Shown here: positions 56,815-64,000 of the stretch, piece after piece | Position numbering within the stretch: the stretch's first letter is position 1 | Layout: each line of letters begins with the position of its first letter | From: UBA3103 sp002365855 | GTDB lineage: Bacteria > Bacillota > Desulfotomaculia > Desulfotomaculales > Pelotomaculaceae | DNA: 64,000 nt | Reading direction: 5' to 3' | Assembly (NCBI GenBank): GCA_030627625.1 | Contig: DAOURR010000003.1 | Span: forward strand, 38,669 to 102,668 | Notes under the pieces: model-generated | The model's input: the letters and a program-made list of their open reading frames with translations, nothing else | Told to the model about the DNA's origin: nothing | Databases searched by the model: none | Translations under genes and position numbers: made by a program

Positions 56815-57699
56815 TTGAGCAACCGGCGGCAGGCTTGCCATGCATGTCCGATGAAGACAAAAAAAATTTTTTTTAAAGGTCTCCCAATAGAAATAGGCTT
56901 AGACTTCACGAACAACAGATTGAAGGTATTTTCCTATGAAGCCGCTAAGTATTCTCAACTGGCAGAATGGATTAAGGGAATTGCTAAGGAAAAAAATCTA
57001 GGTAAAATTTTATTTAACTCCAAGGAGGATGGTTGCCTGGATCTGGAATCGGCCGGTTTTGTGCTGGAGGGAACAATACCCGGTTTCTTCAACGGCGAGC
57101 AGGCCTATTGCTATTCCTTTTTTATCGACCCGGCCAGATCTTTAAGCGCGTACCAGGAGGAAGAGGACCAAATACTGAAAGATGTACGCGGCAACAAGGC
57201 CCCGGCAAAAAGTGAAGCAAAACTCCCAACCGGTTATAAACTGCGGGAAATTCGGGAAGGTGATGTAGAAAGTTTAGTAAGCCTGTATAAAAATGTTTTT
57301 GCCTCTTACCCAAGCCCGTTATTTAACCCCGGGTACATAAAAGAGGTTATGAAGAGACATGTCTATTTCCTGGCTATTTTCGATGAAGATGTGCCGGTCA
57401 GCGCAGGATCGGCTGAGATGGATTTAATCAATAACAATGCAGAGATTACGGACTTGGCCACCCAGCCCCGCGCCAGGGGCCTGGGGCTTGCAACCATGTT
57501 AATGGAAGCCCTGGAAAAAAAGATGCGCGAGCGCCAAATAAACTGTCTTTACAGTCTGTGCCGGGCAGGGGTGCCCGGGGTCAACCGGGCCTTATACAAG
57601 CTTGATTATAGTTTTCAGGGCCGTTTAATCAACAACTGCCACATTGGAGGACGGTTTGAGGATATGAATATTTGGGTTAAATGGCTTCCCAATTTCTAA
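56815..57699 (+). CDS. ablB: beta-lysine N-acetyltransferase AblB
   Basis: 294 aa. The N-terminal half (about 20-110) is the AblB-specific part (LGKILFNSKEDGCLDLESAGFVLEG, GFFNGEQAYCYSFFID) and the C-terminal half (about 145-290) a GNAT fold with the acetyl-CoA loop DLATQPRARGLGLATMLMEAL. It acetylates beta-lysine on the epsilon amine. TTG start with GGGAG 7 bases upstream. It follows ablA, and the 3' end abuts a decayed toxin-antitoxin copy. Confidence 0.93.
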   Translation: MSNRRQACHACPMKTKKIFFKGLPIEIGLDFTNNRLKVFSYEAAKYSQLAEWIKGIAKEKNLGKILFNSKEDGCLDLESAGFVLEGTIPGFFNGEQAYCYSFFIDPARSLSAYQEEEDQILKDVRGNKAPAKSEAKLPTGYKLREIREGDVESLVSLYKNVFASYPSPLFNPGYIKEVMKRHVYFLAIFDEDVPVSAGSAEMDLINNNAEITDLATQPRARGLGLATMLMEALEKKMRERQINCLYSLCRAGVPGVNRALYKLDYSFQGRLINNCHIGGRFEDMNIWVKWLPNF

Positions 57700-57828
57700 T
57701 AATGATTGTATCCCCTGTCTCAGTTAAATTAATATGCAACTCCATAGTACAACCCGCTTCCCGTACATTCATCGAACCAATTCATCCAGAAGGTCTTCCG
57801 CGTTTTCAAAGGATTTTACCCTTCCCGC
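57700..57828 (-). pseudogene. Decayed RelE-like toxin / AbrB-like antitoxin remnant
   Basis: Bases 57700-57762 align with the C-terminal part of the toxin gene at about 54850-54920 (shared GTGATTGTATCCCCT-like and CAGTTAAA segments, about 75-80% identical by eye). Bases 57767-57828 align with the 3' part of the antitoxin at about 55070-55130 (identical CATCCAGAAGGTCTTCCGC and TTTTCAAAGGATTTTACCCT). The toxin N-terminal part and most of the antitoxin are deleted, so no product is possible. It lies immediately downstream of ablB. Confidence 0.8.
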
Positions 57829-57889
57829 CATCACGGCCTGCTCGGTTTCGAGTTTTTATGGACAGTTCTTATGCGCTTATGCCAATTTC

Positions 57890-58621
57890 TCAATACCCCA
57901 GCCCCTTTACTACCTCGTGATCAAGAACTCTTTTACGCTCTTGCCAATCCGGCATATGCACGGTCAAAAATTCATAAAAATCTTTATTATGTTTGGGGTG
58001 GAGAAAGTGCGCCAATTCGTGTAAAACAACATAATCAATACAGGGCGGCGGAGCTTTGTACAAATAGTAATTCAGATTGATTTTGCCGTGCTTTCTGGAG
58101 CAGCTGCCCCAGAGTGTTTTCATCTTTCTGATTTGAAGCGCCGGTTTATCGATGCCATGTTTGGCAACGACCGGATAAAAGCTGTCAATAGCCGCCAAAA
58201 AATATGCCGTGCTCTGTTTTCGCCACCAGCGCTCAAATTGCTTTTGTAAAGCTTGTTTATCCTTGGTAGCGGGAGATTGTATGTAAACATAGCCTTCCTT
58301 TTGTTCTATTTTGTATATTTTCGCTTCATTGACAATAATTCTGATTTGCCTGCCCAAAACGCGGGTGGACACCCCGCTGGATATCCTTGTTTCAAACTCA
58401 ACGGCCCCCGTATCCTTAAAGCAATTCAAGGACTTTTCAATCCATTTAGTTTTACTTTTAAGAAAATCGTTGATACATTCGTCCGGTACTCCAAGTGGCG
58501 CCGACAGTTTTACGATGCCGTTTGGAAACACCTTGAGCCGGATTTTTTTTACACTTTTACGCTCGATAATCACTTCAACATCACTTAATGGCCTTGTCAA
58601 ACATAGTTTTTTTATATTCAT
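57890..58621 (-). CDS. YgjP-like zinc metallopeptidase (M48 / DUF45-type)
   Basis: 243 aa. The zincin motif VVLHELAHFLHPKHNKDFYEF has HExxH with a further His, and RKMKTLWGSCSRKHGKINLNYYL is the YgjP/DUF45 signature. It has no signal peptide. Genes of this family are often adjacent to hsdR in type I restriction loci. The ATG at 58621 has GCAGGT upstream; it starts 3 bases past the hsdR stop and is presumably cotranscribed. Substrate unknown. Confidence 0.88.
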   Translation of the reverse strand: MNIKKLCLTRPLSDVEVIIERKSVKKIRLKVFPNGIVKLSAPLGVPDECINDFLKSKTKWIEKSLNCFKDTGAVEFETRISSGVSTRVLGRQIRIIVNEAKIYKIEQKEGYVYIQSPATKDKQALQKQFERWWRKQSTAYFLAAIDSFYPVVAKHGIDKPALQIRKMKTLWGSCSRKHGKINLNYYLYKAPPPCIDYVVLHELAHFLHPKHNKDFYEFLTVHMPDWQERKRVLDHEVVKGLGY

Positions 58622-58624
58622 AGC

Positions 58625-61600
58625 TTAATACCTGCTTACTGCTGTTTTCATTAGTCCTTCCAGCATAAGATCAATTTTCTCAACAGGCAGCTCCAGCTCA
58701 TGTTCTTCGGTAAAATCCCAGATAAGATCGTCAAGCGCCTGCTCCATATCTTTATGCACTGCCACGTTAAAACGCCAATCCACCTTGGCCCGGCCGGATA
58801 TAGCCTTTTTAACCTCGATAGCCAATAGTCCCATGGCTTCATCCGTTTCCGGCGATATATCGTTTATCGCCCCGGCAATGATATTCTGAATTGATCCGTA
58901 AAAAGCTTTCGCATCGCTGTCGTTGTCTATGCAGGCGGGGTAGTGATGGCCGGTATAACCCCTTTTAAAATCATCCGCCATTCTCTCCATTTTATAGAGA
59001 TAAGAATCATCATTTCTTGACGCCTTGTATTCGGCAAGGGTTTCTTTAACCTGCTCGGAAAACTTTTTGTACAGTAAAGGGTCTTCATAACGACAGGTTT
59101 CCAGTTCTCCAGCCATGCGGGTACGAATGGCGTCACCTTTGGCCGCTTTACTTTCCAGTTTATCAAGCTGCTCTTTCATCCCTTCGGTGTCGTGGATCGA
59201 AACAGGTTCAACAATGATCCGGCTCGGTTCGGAAAGCACAAAGTTATTCAGCAGGCTTCGAATGCCGTCTTCATATTTACTAAAATCCATTTTTTCATTG
59301 TATCGAAGCAAAACCGCCCCGCGTAGTTTTTGGAAATGAAGCAAGTCCTGCTTATATTTCTGAACCTGGTCATATCCAATGGCATTATATAAGGCATAAC
59401 TTCCCATAGCTAAACCTAATAAACGGGAAAACACCGACAGTTTTTCAAAAAACATCTTTCTTAAATCATCGTGTGCCAGCACGCTTTGCCAGCCTTCGGA
59501 ACTGTTACGCTCAAATTCTTTCCCCTCAAATATCGCCCACAATTCCTGATAGACTTTCCCCAACTTGAGCTTCTGATCACCAGCGCCAAGAATAGCATTT
59601 TCTATGTCAGCCTGATCATATCCATCCATGCCGGATTTTTTATCTGTATACATATCCACAGCAGTGTTAAGCTTGCTAAAAACACCCCAGTAATCCACGA
59701 TGAGCCCGAAGTCCTTGCCGGGATACACGCGGTTGACCCGGGCAATGGCCTGCAACAGCGAGTGTTCCTTCATGGGTTTATCCACATACAGCACGGCGGC
59801 AACCGGCGCGTCAAAGCCGGTTAGAAGCATATCCTTGACGATAAGCATACTCACATCTTCACCGCTGATAAAGCTGTTTTTGGCCCAGTCCTCATATTCC
59901 TCGTGGTTATTGCCAAAGAGAGGCTCCACCTCTTCTTTGAAAAAGGCCCTGATTTTTTCTTTGTTTTCACTGGTAAGCTCATCACCCTCATTAATATTTT
60001 CGGGCGATATCACCACCGCTGTTTTTACACCGCCAAGCTTTTTTATGGATTTATGCAGGTCAATAGCCGCCGGACGGGATGAGGCCGCGACCATGGCCTT
60101 AAACCCCTTCGGCCTGGCGTAACTAATGAAGTGCTCATGAATGTCAAAGGCCACCATGTCGATACGCTGGCGGGTCTGCGCCAGGGGCAAAAACCGGCTC
60201 CACTTGCGCTTGATATCTTCCTGCCGCTCTTGATCCAGCGGTGCGATGATATATTTGAGATAATCGTCAATCTTCTCGCCGGCCACATTTTGTGGTATGA
60301 TCCTGCCCTCATAGACCAGGGGTACGATGACACCATCTTCCACAGCCCGGTCAATAGGGTAACTGTCGATGAGCGGTCCAAACCGTGCGTAAGTGTTAAA
60401 TTTGTCTTTCTTTAGCAGAGGTGTGCCGGTAAATCCTATTTTTATCGCATTGGGCAGCACATCAATCATAAAGTTGTGAAGTTGGCCTGAGTGGGTCCGG
60501 TGACTTTCGTCCACCAGCAGGAAGATATTGTCGTCTTTAATCTTAACCCTGCTTTTTGCTGCCGCGTCAAACTTATGTACAAGGGTGGTAATTATCGTTT
60601 CGCCTTTGTCACGCAACAGACCGACCAGGCCTTTGCCTGTTTTGGCCCGGGCCGGATGAAGCTGTGTTTTAGCGAAATTATCCCTGAGTTGTTTATCCAG
60701 GTTGATCCGGTCGTTGACCAGCACGAAACGGGGATTTTTGAGATCAGGATCAGCTATGATTCTTTTAACCAGCATCACCATGGTAAGAGATTTACCGCTG
60801 CCCTGCGTATGCCAGATCACACCGTTTTTCGTATTCCTGTCGTCTGCGCCTTTTATGCGTTTCATGGCTGTTTGAATGCCGAAAAACTGCTGGTAGCGGG
60901 CTATTTTTTTTATATTGTTATCATACAGGATGAAATGACGAATCAGCTCCAGCAGCCGCTCCCTGGAAAGCATGGAAACAATAGACCTGTCCTGCTCTAT
61001 GACTCGTCCGTCGGGGCTGATATTATTGCATTTTTCCTGCTGCCATTTATAGTCCTTTTCCCGCCAGGTGGTGAAGTATTCGGGCAATGTGCCGCAGGTG
61101 CCGTATTTAACAGCATTGGGGTTCATGGCTATAACAACCTGGGTGAATTTGAACAGGTGGGGGATATATCCGGGTTGCCAGTTGCGCACATTCTGGGCAA
61201 CACCTTTTTCCACATCGACACTGGAGTTTTTACACTCGATCACCACCAGGGGCATGCCGTTGATGAGCAGCACAATATCCGGGCGCGCAAACTTGCCGTT
61301 CGCCCGTTCCACCGAGAATTCATCAGTGACCTGCCAGATATTGTTTTCCGGATGCTCCCAGTCGATAAACTTCAGGTCGAAAGACTGGCGGCCGCCGTCA
61401 AACAATTCCTCTTCATAGCTGTTGCCGGAGAGGAGCAGGTCATAGATGGTCTTGCTCGCCGGCATCAAACCGGAAACAAGCGGCACGTCGATATCGTTAA
61501 TGGCCTTGCCGACAGACCGGCCGGAAAAAGGCGTTCGCTTGCCTCTGTATACAAAAGACTGGCGGTACAAAAACTCACGCAAAACCTCCGGGAATAACAC

Positions 61601-61729
61601 GTTGGAAAGCCGTCCCCGCAAGATTTCCGCCTGGGAACGGGGTATGTATTGATAGCCTAGTTTTTCTAAAACTCTTATCGCTCGGTCCTGGCTCTCCGGG
61701 CGTTCGTTGAATATGGTGTGGTCGGGCAT
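58625..61729 (-). CDS. hsdR: Type I restriction endonuclease, R (motor/nuclease) subunit HsdR
   Basis: 1034 aa. The PD-(D/E)xK nuclease core (about 145-180, RPDIVLLINGMPLVVIECKN), SF2 motor with Walker A TQGSGKSLTM, DESH (FLLVDESHRTHSG) and TGTPLL, and the C-terminal helical region (from about 800) are present. It translocates and cuts unmethylated DNA when bound with HsdM and HsdS. ATG 61729 is preferred, with GGAGG 7 bases upstream, over a TTG 3 bases before. It overlaps hsdS by one base, so translation is coupled. Confidence 0.95.
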   Translation of the reverse strand: MPDHTIFNERPESQDRAIRVLEKLGYQYIPRSQAEILRGRLSNVLFPEVLREFLYRQSFVYRGKRTPFSGRSVGKAINDIDVPLVSGLMPASKTIYDLLLSGNSYEEELFDGGRQSFDLKFIDWEHPENNIWQVTDEFSVERANGKFARPDIVLLINGMPLVVIECKNSSVDVEKGVAQNVRNWQPGYIPHLFKFTQVVIAMNPNAVKYGTCGTLPEYFTTWREKDYKWQQEKCNNISPDGRVIEQDRSIVSMLSRERLLELIRHFILYDNNIKKIARYQQFFGIQTAMKRIKGADDRNTKNGVIWHTQGSGKSLTMVMLVKRIIADPDLKNPRFVLVNDRINLDKQLRDNFAKTQLHPARAKTGKGLVGLLRDKGETIITTLVHKFDAAAKSRVKIKDDNIFLLVDESHRTHSGQLHNFMIDVLPNAIKIGFTGTPLLKKDKFNTYARFGPLIDSYPIDRAVEDGVIVPLVYEGRIIPQNVAGEKIDDYLKYIIAPLDQERQEDIKRKWSRFLPLAQTRQRIDMVAFDIHEHFISYARPKGFKAMVAASSRPAAIDLHKSIKKLGGVKTAVVISPENINEGDELTSENKEKIRAFFKEEVEPLFGNNHEEYEDWAKNSFISGEDVSMLIVKDMLLTGFDAPVAAVLYVDKPMKEHSLLQAIARVNRVYPGKDFGLIVDYWGVFSKLNTAVDMYTDKKSGMDGYDQADIENAILGAGDQKLKLGKVYQELWAIFEGKEFERNSSEGWQSVLAHDDLRKMFFEKLSVFSRLLGLAMGSYALYNAIGYDQVQKYKQDLLHFQKLRGAVLLRYNEKMDFSKYEDGIRSLLNNFVLSEPSRIIVEPVSIHDTEGMKEQLDKLESKAAKGDAIRTRMAGELETCRYEDPLLYKKFSEQVKETLAEYKASRNDDSYLYKMERMADDFKRGYTGHHYPACIDNDSDAKAFYGSIQNIIAGAINDISPETDEAMGLLAIEVKKAISGRAKVDWRFNVAVHKDMEQALDDLIWDFTEEHELELPVEKIDLMLEGLMKTAVSRY

Positions 61730-62982
61730 CAAGAAACCTCCTGCGTATTGACTCTAACTGCGCCTGTCAGCAATAGCTGCGTCAGGGCTTTTTTCTGTTT
61801 TTTAAGCTCATCAAGCTGCTTTTCATGCAGGTCAATTTCACGGTCTGCCGTGGATAATATTTCGGCGATGGCAGTTTGTTCATTTGTTGACGGGTATTTG
61901 ATTTTTAGTTTTTTTATTTCGTCGCCGCTGATAGCATCGAATGTACTCCCTTGAGATACTTTTGCCCATTTATCCTCTATACTAAGTAAATATTGAAACA
62001 TATAATTCTGATTATGTTTGGAACAAATAGCGCTTACACCTCTACCAATACAAGCTTTCTGATCAGCTATTGAAACGGTTCCTACTGGTGCTCTAACGGT
62101 TAAAATAATATCTCCAACATTACACATTTTCGTTATTTGCGTTGTCCATATTCGAGGTTTAGTAACCCTGTTATGGCAGTCTGCATTTCCTTGTATAAGA
62201 GGAAATCCGGCCTTATCTTCGTTATATGCCTTTGAATCAGGAGATTGCCCCATTATTATTTTACAAATTTCCTCCAACTGCACCTCTTTCCACTTGTCGG
62301 TGAATCCGGGAAGGCGTTTTTTGCCGGTGAGCAGGTTTTGCATCAGCCATTTTTTCTGCTGCTTTTTCTCGGAGATAAGACGTTTTTCCAATTCGATGGC
62401 CCTGTCCCAGGTTGAGAGAATCTCGGCAATCTCTTCCTGCTCGGGCAGAGAAGGGAGAACAGCAAAGAGTTTTAGAAAAGAACTTTTACTCATAACTCTG
62501 TTTCTTCCTGCCCCTCCTGGGGATATATCTGATAACATCTTTTTAAAATACGGCTGAATCACATAATATTTGTAAAAATACGGGCAAGCTTTTTCATTAA
62601 ACACGAACGTTGGAAACCTGTGCGATACTAATTTCCCCTCATCATCTCGCTTCGCCAGCGCTATTGCATGTTCCCATGCAAACGTGATATTAACAATTAA
62701 ATCATTCTCGGCAACCGAAAACAGTTCCTTCATAGCAATAGAATCCGGATCATCAACAAATTCATGAAAAGTCCCTTTAGCATGACTCTTAAGACCAAGA
62801 CGCCAATAGCCATCTTGCGGTTTAGATACTCTTCTCTCCACTTGCTTAAGGATGTGCTCGAGTTGTTTTATATCCCACTCATTCGGCACTATACCAACTT
62901 TAGTCTTTTTATACCCCTTAGGCGCTACGCCCTTTTGGATCTGCTCAATGCGTTTTTTTATTTCAGATTTCAATATTTGCAC
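61729..62982 (-). CDS. hsdS: Type I restriction-modification specificity subunit HsdS
   Basis: 417 aa. Two target recognition domains (about 35-190 and 220-385) are separated by a conserved helical spacer (about 180-215, SLPEQEEIAEILSTWDRAIELEKRL) that is repeated at the C-terminus (STNEQTAIAEILSTADREIDL). Each domain reads one half of the bipartite target. The start is ambiguous: GTG 62982 opens the frame, while a TTG at 62973 has AGGTG upstream. The recognition sequence cannot be read from the protein. It is 90 bases downstream of dinD. Confidence 0.93.
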   Translation of the reverse strand: MQILKSEIKKRIEQIQKGVAPKGYKKTKVGIVPNEWDIKQLEHILKQVERRVSKPQDGYWRLGLKSHAKGTFHEFVDDPDSIAMKELFSVAENDLIVNITFAWEHAIALAKRDDEGKLVSHRFPTFVFNEKACPYFYKYYVIQPYFKKMLSDISPGGAGRNRVMSKSSFLKLFAVLPSLPEQEEIAEILSTWDRAIELEKRLISEKKQQKKWLMQNLLTGKKRLPGFTDKWKEVQLEEICKIIMGQSPDSKAYNEDKAGFPLIQGNADCHNRVTKPRIWTTQITKMCNVGDIILTVRAPVGTVSIADQKACIGRGVSAICSKHNQNYMFQYLLSIEDKWAKVSQGSTFDAISGDEIKKLKIKYPSTNEQTAIAEILSTADREIDLHEKQLDELKKQKKALTQLLLTGAVRVNTQEVS

Positions 62983-63072
62983 CTACACTCACTTAGAAAA
63001 TTTTCTACATAATCAATTATCAAAAAGATTACTTGACAACTGAATTTTTGTCTGTATAGCCGTTCTGTTTTT

Positions 63073-63918
63073 TTACCTTGTAACATTTTTGCCCTCTAAT
63101 TTTTTCGGTTCTTTCATTTCAAGTTGCTTGATGCTTTCATCAGGAGTAGGCAGGTCCTCGGGCATGGTTCCGCCCAGTTTTTTGATTGTATTCCGAACGG
63201 TTTTGCCCACGACAAAATGGGTCCGGTTGGCCCTTTCTTTCCCTTTTACCTTATCTCTTCTGATTTTTTCATCTGTCTGGGTCGCGCGGAACAGATTCGC
63301 AGCAAGCTCTGTGCTGCCCATATGGTCAAGTATCTTTTGACTTTTCTTCAAACTCTTTCTTTGATGTATTTCTTTGACACCCAAGCCGCCATAAAGACCC
63401 TGGTAGCCTTTGTTTTGAAATACCGCGTATTCCTGCTGAGTTTTAACTCCCGCCATCTGGGCGGCTTCGGCCAGGGATTTATTGTGGTCGCGTATTTCAT
63501 CCCGTATTGCCAGGCGTTTTGCGTCCTCATCCAGTTTATTGAATTCGTCCTGTAATTCCTGACGCCTGGTTTGTACGGCAAAATAGGTTTGTCCCAGGGC
63601 TATAATCTTCTTTCTCGGATCGGCGTTTTGCACAATTAAATAACAGGCGTAGCGCGAAAGCTCGATATCTTCAATTTCTCGTTGGGCTCCCTTTGCCAGC
63701 TCTATCATTTTCGTGACGTCACGAAAATGATCTTCCAGGTCGATATTACTGTTTTCGCAAGCTTCCTTTGCTTTTTCTAAAACTTTATAAAAATTTTCCC
63801 AGCGGGCATATTCAAGAACAGAAGCCAGTTCCCTTGCCAGCCAACATTCTACTCCATATTCATTGATGTGTTTAATATCCTCAAAAGTTTTTTCGCTATA
63901 TTTTTGAATATTGCTCAC
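63073..63918 (-). CDS. dinD: DNA-damage-inducible protein D (DinD)
   Basis: 281 aa. The N-terminal FEDIKHINEYGVECWLARELASVLEYARW and DHFRDVTKMIELAKGAQREIEDIELSRYACYL are a BRO/KilA-like DNA-binding region typical of DinD; the middle (GQTYFAVQTRRQELQDE, KSLAEAAQMAGVKTQQEYAVFQNKGYQGLYGGL) and C-terminus complete the family. E. coli DinD inhibits RecA-driven strand exchange. GTG with AAGGAG 8 bases upstream. The GTG overlaps the hsdM stop, placing it inside the type I operon. Confidence 0.9.
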   Translation of the reverse strand: MSNIQKYSEKTFEDIKHINEYGVECWLARELASVLEYARWENFYKVLEKAKEACENSNIDLEDHFRDVTKMIELAKGAQREIEDIELSRYACYLIVQNADPRKKIIALGQTYFAVQTRRQELQDEFNKLDEDAKRLAIRDEIRDHNKSLAEAAQMAGVKTQQEYAVFQNKGYQGLYGGLGVKEIHQRKSLKKSQKILDHMGSTELAANLFRATQTDEKIRRDKVKGKERANRTHFVVGKTVRNTIKKLGGTMPEDLPTPDESIKQLEMKEPKKLEGKNVTR

Positions 63919-64000
63919 AGTCCCAACTCCTTCAGATACCCTGCCATTTGGGCCTCGACTTCGGCAAGTTCCTTTTTGATGCTGGCGATATTGTTTTTAA
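63915..64000 (-). CDS. hsdM: Type I DNA methyltransferase subunit HsdM, C-terminal end (partial)
   Basis: The last 27 codons visible at the window edge read NNIASIKKELAEVEAQMAGY and end in LKELGL before TGA at 63915-63917. This coiled tail (VEAQMAGYLKELG) is typical of HsdM C-termini. The TGA overlaps the dinD start codon by 2 bases. The rest of the gene lies beyond 64000. Confidence 0.75.
   Translation of the reverse strand, partial: KNNIASIKKELAEVEAQMAGYLKELGL

Noticed and set aside
57690..57828. Intact second toxin-antitoxin pair after ablB
   Set aside because: Both genes are truncated, with a large internal deletion and no complete frame.

Overview
The window looks like chromosome of a Gram-positive, endospore-forming anaerobe, most likely a clostridial Bacillota of the Desulfotomaculum/Pelotomaculum (Peptococcaceae) type. 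The evidence is a set of sporulation genes (SipL-like SPOCS/LysM protein, yabG, a yabE-like gene, gin, bofA), Bacillus-like gene order, a T-box leader on metG, a large Bacillus-type SRP RNA, strong AAGGAGG ribosome binding sites with many TTG/GTG starts, and an oxygen-sensitive 2-oxoacid:ferredoxin oxidoreductase. The genus is an inference from content only.

About 1-8 kb (minus strand) holds spore-envelope genes (two SPOCS proteins), a secreted triple CAP-domain protein, three small or poorly known genes including a trypsin-like protease, and yabG. About 8-29 kb, nearly all minus strand, is a core housekeeping block. Read in the direction of transcription it runs tRNA-Ser, ffs, dnaX, ybaB, recR, bofA, a P-loop gene, a four-subunit 2-oxoacid oxidoreductase operon, gin, a lysine/arginine decarboxylase-like gene, tmk, holB, ricT, yabA, rsmI, then (across the divergent abrB) metG, tatD, cobO, a UPF0158 gene, a yabE-like gene, rsmA, a ykuK-like gene and yabG. 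This resembles the csfB-yaaO-tmk-holB-yaaT-yabA-rsmI-abrB-metS-tatD-yabE-ksgA-yabG order of Bacillus, with the oxidoreductase operon, cobO and others inserted.

About 29.5-35 kb has stress and repair genes (fused MsrA/MsrB, DEAD-box helicase, a GbsR-like regulator with a nucleoside-diphosphate-sugar-epimerase-like partner, a YwbE/ArsC pair) and an orphan histidine-kinase-like dimerisation fragment. About 35.6-40.7 kb is a TetR / membrane-fusion / RND efflux operon whose RND gene is split by a one-base frameshift at an A6 run. About 41-53 kb carries envelope and stress genes: two secreted proteins with stalk (copper-amine-oxidase-N-like) domains, an MscS channel, HelD, a lipoprotein apparently starting at AUC, a GIY-YIG/DUF2087 protein and a two-component system.

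About 52.8-64 kb is accessory. It holds an MBL-fold hydrolase with a PaaX-like regulator, a RelE-like/AbrB-like toxin-antitoxin pair, the beta-lysine osmolyte pair ablA-ablB with a decayed copy of the same toxin-antitoxin pair just downstream, and a type I restriction-modification operon (hsdM, dinD, hsdS, hsdR, YgjP-like metallopeptidase) that runs off the right edge. No CRISPR array, intact insertion sequence or prophage was seen. The most unusual items are the RND frameshift, the His-less kinase fragment, the AUC-start lipoprotein, heptanucleotide repeats at two intergenic sites, the GX3-repeat protein, and the osmolyte genes bracketed by one live and one dead toxin-antitoxin copy.
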